From Eutreptiella sp. 'Long Island Sound 2002' (lineage: Eukaryota; Euglenozoa; Euglenophyceae; Eutreptiales; Eutreptiaceae): 64,000 nt of DNA. The position numbers were made by a program, and so were the translations under genes. The DNA lies in assembly GCA_964036045.1 (NCBI GenBank), contig OZ038388.1:30773759-30837758 (forward strand), in the 5' to 3' direction. The notes beneath the pieces were generated by a model that did not search any database, was not told the origin of the DNA, and saw nothing but the letters and a program-made list of their open reading frames with translations. Shown here one piece after another: positions 57,458 to 64,000 of the stretch (the first letter of the stretch is position 1; every line of letters begins with the position of its first letter).

Positions 57458-60400
57458 ATAGATTCGTGTCAATTGCCGTGCTCAGCATGTGGGCAATAGA
57501 TCCCAGATGCATGCGCCCCTTGGGCAAATGTGACAACTAAAGTGTGTTAGGCAGAGGGGGGCGGGAGTTCACACCCAAGTTGCTGAATAGCGTATTTACT
57601 GTGTTTACTGTTGTGTTTACTAATAGCACCAACCCAAGTAAGGCGAAGAGTGAGGAGGGGAATGTTCCGTAGTCAGGGCGGGTTCGGCTTCCTCAGTGTC
57701 TCTTTTTTCGGTTATGGCCGTTTGATAACGTGTTCTTTGTCGTGTGCTCTCTTCAGTTGCTCCAATAGTGGTGATCCACGTTCAAGGCGCACCCGATGTG
57801 GTACAATGTGCAAGCAAAACAACAAGTGATCATCAACCTCGTCACACCAAAAAAATGATCCACTTATTCATGCTCAAAATGGCTCAAGTGAAGCTAGTTT
57901 GCAAAACGAGTTATCCAAAGCATGGCATAATGTCATGTGAGAGTGAGAGTGAGAGTGAGAGCCGGGAGAGTAACATAGACCCCAAGGACCATGTGTCATT
58001 TTGGCCGTTGCGTGTATGCATGTCTACTTGTGCATGGGAACAATGGTCGTTTCAAGGTCGTTTCAAGGGCAACGCCACACGCAGATTAGGTAGTTCACGG
58101 AAGCACGCAAATAGCACACAGTGAGTGCATGCCACATGAAAGCGATAGAGCGGCAGGAGAATGTGGAGGCCGTGAGAGTAGGAAGGCGAAAGGTGAGGAG
58201 TGGGCAAGGAGCAGGGAATCGAATGTGCTGTACTGGCCACAAGACACTTCCGTTGTCGTATCTACACTTACACTCAAATGCATTTGCGAGCAACCTTTCT
58301 CGTACCCTCGGTGTGCCCTGAGTCTAGGTTTTAGCTAGAATTCCGGAGCAATATCTTGCTGAGGAGTTGGTGCCTACGTGCTTTGCTGAGCTAGTTGAAG
58401 ATGCTTCAGCGTATGCTACAGCGTATATTGGTGCGACCACTGACGCAAGAACTCACACTGTTGTGGAAGGGAGTGGTGTTGGTTTGTTGCATTACTGGGT
58501 AGGACGGTTGGGGATCATATATTATGGAGTTTCATGGTGGAGACCCTAGGTGGACAAGTGTTTGTGTCAAAATGTCCTCAAAGCATGCTCCCCTGGGGCA
58601 ATCATTGAATGATGGTATGAACGAAAGGGGGTTGAGGGAGATGTGAAGCGCACCATATAAACGATGTGTAGAAACGAAATATGTTTCGCCTTTGCTTAGA
58701 GCATCGAGTGAAAGGCATTCCTATGCATGAGGTGATGTGTTGGACAAGACATACACAAACCGTTCATCGCACAATGGCTTGCAAAAAGTTGCAAGCCATG
58801 AAACCAAGTCTGGACTTTCATACGGGGTCATTGGTTGCGTCTCCCATTGCATTTTGTGGTGCCTATGGATGACGTGTATCCTTGGGCCTCTAATGGATCC
58901 ATGGTGTCTGCATAGCGCCCATGAGGAATATTCCCTTGACCTCTGTCTTGCCTTGCCTCACCCTGCCCTACGCTACTTGCGCCCTTTTTTGGTTCTCTTT
59001 ATATGATTGCCCAAGATTCCTTACCACATACTTTACCTATATGTGTTCACGTGCCATTGCATTCATATATGAGTAAACACTAATTGTGACCACAACTAAC
59101 CTCTTTTCGCCATCTGGTGTCTGTGCAATTCCCATAGTTTGTGTGCATATTGGGGTCTATGGGGTGTCTTTGTAGTGCCCAAGTGATAGAAGTTATCGCG
59201 TAGTACACGTGCAATGTTGATGGGTGACATGCATGGTGGGGGGGTCTATTGTGGTCGCTATTCCGTCCAAAGCAGCAGGGGAGGGAAAGATCTTTTTTTG
59301 ACAAGACATCTTTGCCCATGACACACCTTGGTTCAGCTTGTTTTCTCTTTGCATGATTGTTGAAACCCATTCTCATTGCGAACAGTGGTTAACATCATTC
59401 TTGGTGTAAGGCAACTGGCAGGGGGGGGGGGGGGTATGGGGTAGGTGATCCGGATCATTTTTGATCCAAACACTACGTAGTGGGGAGGGGGGGGGGGTTT
59501 CGAGGGTTGTGATCCAACAAAATGATCCGTGGATCATTTTGCCCCTTGTACTTTCTACTACTTGTACTACATGCCCATGCTCTTGTGGACTTGTGGATCA
59601 ATTTTGTGTGCCTTGCCTATACTTTGAACCATTTTCTCTTTGTAAATATTTTTTATGGGGGCTAGATTGTTAGACCAATTGTGTGTGCCTTTGTGCGCCT
59701 TTCTCTATTCTTTTTTGGGGGGGGGGTTTGCATTTTTGGATCCTTTTTTTTAACATGAATTGGTGGATCAATTTGTTGCTTTGTACTTGCATGTTACGTG
59801 GATCTTTTTGAAGGTGGGTCGGTGGATCATTTCTTCTAGGAGTGTCTTCGTCAACCCCCAAGACAGTCCATATGTCTGGATGGATGGTGTGGAAAATCGC
59901 GGCTCGTTTTGCGAGGTAATGGGGGGGGGGGGGCTTATGGGGTAGGTGATCTGCGATTCGTGGATCATTTTGGGGGGGGGGGGTTATGGACCCCCGTGGA
60001 TTAGTGATCCGCAATACCTACTACGCAACAAATGGAAGCGTGCATAGGATGGAAACCAGTTGGATGCATACAAAGTGCGTGTTACAATCATCTCCGTGGT
60101 GTGTCTTCTTGGAGTTGATTAATGAATTATTGAGGGTGGAGGGGGTGCGAAGAATTTTCAGGGGATTATGTGGAGATTATAGCTTGTCGGTTTCTGGGTT
60201 GATCGTGGAGGGTGTGCAATAGCGGTACGCGTGCAAGGTTGCACAGCATGATCCATGGCATGGGGAAACAGTTCATGACCCAAAATCACCACAACCTTGA
60301 AACCCCACAGACGAGATTGCAGTGGGAAGGCTCCATAACGGTACTCTTCGTTTTCCAAACCATTTTGTAGCACTCGAGTAATTCTGCTATCATTGTTGTT

Positions 60401-61238
60401 GTTGTCGTGTGCCTTATGAATCGTGGTAGTGGTGAGGTACACCCCGCACATGCCACCTATAAGCCCCCTCCCCCATCATATAGACCCCCCCATCTTGCGT
60501 GCGGCCAAAGAAAAGCTCCCTAGCCCCTTTTCCTAGCCTACCTAAACACAAACCATCACTACCATAAGCCACTTTGTCATGGACCCAGACATGTCAACCT
60601 CGTTTCGAGTCATTTTCTGAAGCAATCCCGACATCTGTCTCAGCCATGCAAGACACATAAAAAGGCTTCAAAGGCCGACATGAAGCACGACATACCTTCG
60701 AGGTCACCCATGGCTTGGCGAGAAAGCGTGCCTTTTTGGTGGGCCTCAGTAAATGGCAGACCCCCCCGAAAAAATTATCGACCCCCCTCCCCCTAGCGGA
60801 ACAGGTCATTTGGGATTGATTAGTTCCCAAAGGGGGCTGATGTTATCCATGTTCCAAATTTCTTTCCGGGAAGTTGTGGTGGGGTGCATGATGGATTGCA
60901 GACGGCAGTCTATGAAGACAAGATTTGAGAAACGGACAGTGGTTTTTTTCAAGCCGCAACATGTTATGGGTTCGCTATGGGTGCGCCCAGTGCTTGGCCT
61001 ATGGATGGCACGGGGGGCTGGGTTGGTGGGTCAGAACCCCCAAACAAGTACCTCAAAGGGTCCTCGGATTTTTGAGCACCTATTGCACTTTTCATTGTTC
61101 TTGGGGTGCACTACGCGCACAAATACAGCCGTAAACCCCCAAAACCGAGGGCGCCGGAAAAAATACACACTTTTTGAAAACACGTGTGTGTGTGAGGGCT
61201 CTAACCCCCTCAATCACCGATGGGGAACCAACGGAAAA
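57458..61238. other. No gene supported; G runs and GGATCATTTT-type short repeats
   Basis: 59420-59550 and 59910-60010 share a G run, TATGGGGTAGGTGATC and a GGATCATTTT(G) block, indicating a loose duplication. A short (GTGAGA)n lies at about 57937-57961. ORFs lack domains. Confidence 0.4.
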
Positions 61239-61260
61239 TTTACGGTGCAATCGCCGTAAA
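61239..61260. repeat. TACGGCGC-type hairpin, variant
   Basis: TTTACGGTGCAATCGCCGTAAA. Same family as 61593-61610 but with a wider loop. Confidence 0.7.
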
Positions 61261-61592
61261 CATTGATGAATCTCAGTCAAATTTTCCATTTTCTCTACAC
61301 CGAAATTTCTCTGAAAAACACAGTTCCAGTATCATGTTGTACCAATATGTCAAACCCTGGGCCTTGTTCAGATATGGTACCATGGTTCATTGGCAGCCAA
61401 AAAGAAATGAAAAAGAGAAGGATAGGTGCAAGATCTAATTTCCGAACCAGAGGCAAGGCTTCTGTCTAGTTGGACAACCGCAAGGAAGAAAATATTGATC
61501 TCTGCAGTTCAAACAGCCTGTCAAAATATCACCTCTTTGTAATTTTCGGCGTAGAGATTGTGCTTCCATTGAAGTATCTCTGCGAAAATGTA

Positions 61593-61610
61593 TACGGCGC
61601 TGGCGCCGTA
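61593..61610. repeat. TACGGCGC hairpin
   Basis: TACGGCGC TG GCGCCGTA: 8-bp perfect stem, 2-nt loop. Confidence 0.85.
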
Positions 61611-61764
61611 AAAAATGACGGCTATCAAGAGCTTGGAAAACAGCGGAATGTGGTGCAAATATTGTTGCTCACTACAGGGGTGGGGCAGAGATGCCTAGAT
61701 GGGGAGGAACCTGCATAGTCCACTGGTGCTTCCCATAGTTACCGTGTGATCCCCGTCATGACCT

Positions 61765-62035
61765 ATGGCAGTCGGACACACTAGTGAATACCGCCAATGG
61801 GTAGTGGGGGATCATTCTGTAGTGGGTGTTTACGGCACTGGCACCGTAAAATGAGAGGGGGTAATTTCTGATGATTATCGCGATAATGGGGTTTTTGTGG
61901 CAGTGCCCTTCACCAGCAACAGCCAGAAAATTTCCGGGTGCACCTAAACATGGTGACAAATGTTAAAACTGCAAACTGCACAAACTGCCATATGCAGGGG
62001 TCATGAAAATATGGGGGTGATCCAAAAAGGTTTCC
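61765..62035 (+). repeat. Left arm of a recent inverted repeat
   Basis: About 195 bp (61840-62035) are nearly identical to the reverse complement of 62347-62540. The outer 75 bp are more diverged and contain a degenerate TACGGCAC...GTGCCGTA-type hairpin. Confidence 0.9.
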
Positions 62036-62068
62036 ACACTAGCCTAATAGGATCCAACAGCTGAAGCT

Positions 62069-62140
62069 GGTAGGTTGTCTTTTCGGGGGTGGTTTGAAAC
62101 GGGCTGGTAGGTTGTCTTTTCGGGGGTGGTTTGAAACGGG
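62069..62140. repeat. Tandem duplication of a 36-bp unit in the inverted-repeat spacer
   Basis: GGTAGGTTGTCTTTTCGGGG, then GTGGTTTGAAACGGGC, occurs twice head to tail. A partial direct copy of the arm (TTTTTGTGGCACTGCC) follows at about 62243. Confidence 0.85.
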
Positions 62141-62346
62141 CCCTAAGAGCGAGAAATTCTTCCAAGTGGGGAGCCCCTCAGTCTCACTGCAGTGCACCAC
62201 CTTCTTGAATCTCTTGGTTCCGACAATTATTGTGACAATGGGATTTTTGTGGCACTGCCATTCATCAGCACCAATGACAAATGTGACCAGCATGTCCTTG
62301 GCCCATGTGTGCTGCAATCGCGTGCATGCGGTCTAGCTGAAATTGG

Positions 62347-62640
62347 GGAACCTTTTTGGATCACCCCCATATTTTCATGACCCCTGCATATGGCAGTTTG
62401 TGCAGTTTGCAGTTTTAACATTTGTCACCATGTTTAGGTGCACCCGGAAATTTTCTGGCTGTTGCTGGTGAAGGGCACTGCCACAAAAACCCCATTATCG
62501 CGACAATCATCAGAATTACTCCCTCTCATTTTACGGTGCCAGCGCCGTAAACATTTATGGCGCTGGCGCCGTAAATGTGTACCCACTGCAGAATGATCCC
62601 CCCTACCCATTCGTGGTGTTCACTGGTGTGTCCCGTAGGG
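62347..62640 (-). repeat. Right arm of the recent inverted repeat
   Basis: Reverse-complement copy of 61765-62035. It carries two adjacent hairpins (62530-62551 and 62553-62576) where the left arm has one. Confidence 0.9.
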
Positions 62641-62823
62641 CTAGTGTGGAAAGCGTTTGTGTTCACCCCCATATCAGCATGATGCAACAAGAGGAATATG
62701 CAGGTTCCTCCCAATTTGTCCATCTCTCCCCTTCAACGTCAGACAGGGCTCCAAGGAGGGGTGTAGTCTCTAGGGGTTCGGATTTCCCTGCTTCCTGACT
62801 GCTTCCCCTCCAAAAGTCTTGAC

Positions 62824-62845
62824 GTTTACGGTGCTGGCGCCGTAA
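62824..62845. repeat. TACGGCGC-type hairpin
   Basis: GTTTACGGTGCTGGCGCCGTAA. Same family, one G-T pair in the stem. Half-copies (GTTTACGG) follow at about 62927 and 62959. Confidence 0.8.
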
Positions 62846-63533
62846 TTGCTTATGTTAGAAATGTGCCAAACCGCCTACTACCCCCCCTTTGGCAATCCCC
62901 ACACTTAATGGAAACATCCGTGGTGTTTACGGCACATTTTGCACCTGCCCGCCCCACGTTTACGGTGCTACGCGCACAGTGCACCCCAAGTTGTTCCCTG
63001 GAGCAGGTTTTTGGGTGCCGTCTGGGTGGGTGGTCTGGCCTTTGCAGGGTGGGTCCTGCAAATCCCCCCCCCCCCCTTTCCCGTGGAGGCTCAGCACATC
63101 CCTGTCCACACAGACGCCACCTGCCGAATCAGCCTGGTGATAGGTGCCTGATGCCTAATTTGCTAGAAACAGTAGCAAAAGCAGTTGGCCTTGCCAAAGT
63201 TGCCAGAACATTGGCCAGAAAAGTGCCAGGGACGGCGAGCCTGTAGCACTGGGCATGTGAATACCTGCGAGGGAAAAGCAAACAACCAGAACCATCCCAT
63301 GGTTCGACGAAGAGAGACCCTGCTACATCCTTCAATCTGCGATCCGTCAATCCTTTTGGGGGTGTGGTTGCAATTTTTGCGCCTCCTGGGGCAGTAATCT
63401 GGTGTGATGCGCGACATGGTCATGCAACGCTTCATTTCCGAAGGACGATGTCCAGGGGCGAAGAGCAAGGGGCCCACAATTTGGAGAAGGCCTACATCTT
63501 AAGTTTCTGAGCTGCTGTGTGTCATTTGCTCAG
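62846..63533. other. No gene supported; possible upstream exons of the terminal exon
   Basis: A short ATG frame at about 63407 (MRDMVMQRFISEG) could precede the exon at 63534 but shows no clear donor. C run at 63066-63078. Confidence 0.3.
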
Positions 63534-63684
63534 GTTGTTTGATGATTTGCTGAGCGGATTGGCAATCGAGAAGCCCATTGATCCTCATGCTTGGGCCCTA
63601 CAGTGGTTGAAAATCCGGAGGATGCGGACAGGAGTTCCTCTCGATGAGAAGGCCGATTATTTGGACGGCGTTTCTTTGGTTTGA
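63534..63684 (+). CDS. Terminal exon with RIIa/DPY-30-like motif
   Basis: Follows a TTTGCTCAG acceptor (63525-63533) and ends with TGA at 63682-63684. The encoded LFDDLLSGLAIEKPIDPHAW plus ALQWLK has the 'lf.dLl..l..ekP.dP..w.l..L' pattern of the second half of an RIIa/DPY-30 or adenylate-kinase-associated dimerisation helix. A basic tail follows (KIRRMRTGVPLDEKADYLDG). One base of the first codon lies in this exon, so an upstream exon is required. The partner helix was not located. Confidence 0.45.
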
Positions 63685-64000
63685 GCTGGGCTTTTATCAT
63701 TGGGCGTCTGCTTTTGGCTTTTGCGACACCTGCATTGGAGAGAACGAGTGCGAGCTGCATTTCTCCCCATCCTGGCCACATCCTGGTCTTTAGATTGGTA
63801 CATGTCTTTCAAGCGAGGGTATCAATTTCGTGTATATTTTTGGTTCTGTGTACAAACCCATGGTGAATTAGTTAGTTGGTCTGAGATATTTTCTTACTGT
63901 TAGGCAGGTCTCCAAAAAGGTACAGGGTCTGCTCAGTCATGCATGTTTCAGAGAAAGTCAGGCCAAATCCCACCAAATGAGCACCTTGTCGATGGGAGTG
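63685..64000. other. No gene seen; 3' flank
   Basis: Nothing recognisable to the window end. Confidence 0.4.

Noticed and set aside
1-64000. Dinoflagellate spliced-leader sequence or relict
   Set aside because: I looked for the conserved leader core by eye on both strands and found only partial chance matches, for example near 22672 inside coding sequence. Its absence does not argue strongly against a dinoflagellate.

Overview
The window reads as nuclear DNA of a photosynthetic eukaryote, most likely a peridinin-type dinoflagellate. The best evidence is a four-exon gene on the minus strand (56140 to 53788). It encodes a thylakoid-lumen FKBP-type isomerase whose leader has, in order, a signal peptide, an FAAP motif, a Ser/Thr-rich stretch of about 60 residues, a second membrane span ending in basic residues, and a twin-arginine lumen signal. 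A second membrane span inside the plastid leader is characteristic of dinoflagellate class I (and Euglena) presequences. GT-AG introns of 70 to 650 bp, very sparse genes, many microsatellites and minisatellites, long G/C runs and decayed transposons fit that picture. No bacterial operon, rRNA or CRISPR array was seen.

Layout. 1-5165: decayed Ty3/gypsy chromovirus (RT, RNase H, integrase, chromodomain), interrupted at 2565-4271 by a non-autonomous DNA transposon with 24-bp terminal inverted repeats, a 5-bp target duplication and four copies of a 16-bp GC palindrome. 5166-12550: repeats only, including a diverged inverted repeat with arms of about 0.94 kb that carry tRNA-like modules. 12552-13235 and 18912-19145 (minus): zinc-knuckle proteins. 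14440-17775: dispersed and tandem repeats. 19635-19720: a perfect 36-bp hairpin. 20276-20356: tRNA-Leu(CAA). 21921-23252 (minus): a 443-residue Arg/Glu/Asp-rich protein. 24381-25806 (plus): a four-exon gene for a Tudor/Agenet-like plus WWE-domain protein. 27007-27250: a terminal exon with a small SH3-like fold candidate. About 32010-32930: remnant of a hAT transposase. 36015-36686: fourteen 48-bp units, most containing a hairpin with an AATAAA loop. 37.7-49.7 kb: several G-rich minisatellites and a short Cys-rich/basic ORF. 50.9-52.5 kb: remnant of a LINE 3' end. 53788-57457: two divergent genes (FKBP and an RIIa/DPY-30-type protein) separated by a partial tandem duplication that includes the FKBP signal-peptide start. 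61.2-62.9 kb: clustered TACGGCGC hairpins and a recent inverted repeat. 63534-63684: terminal exon with a second RIIa-like motif.

The genes do not form an obvious pathway. Most of the sequence is repeat. Exon joins were inferred by eye from splice-site and phase agreement and have no transcript support.
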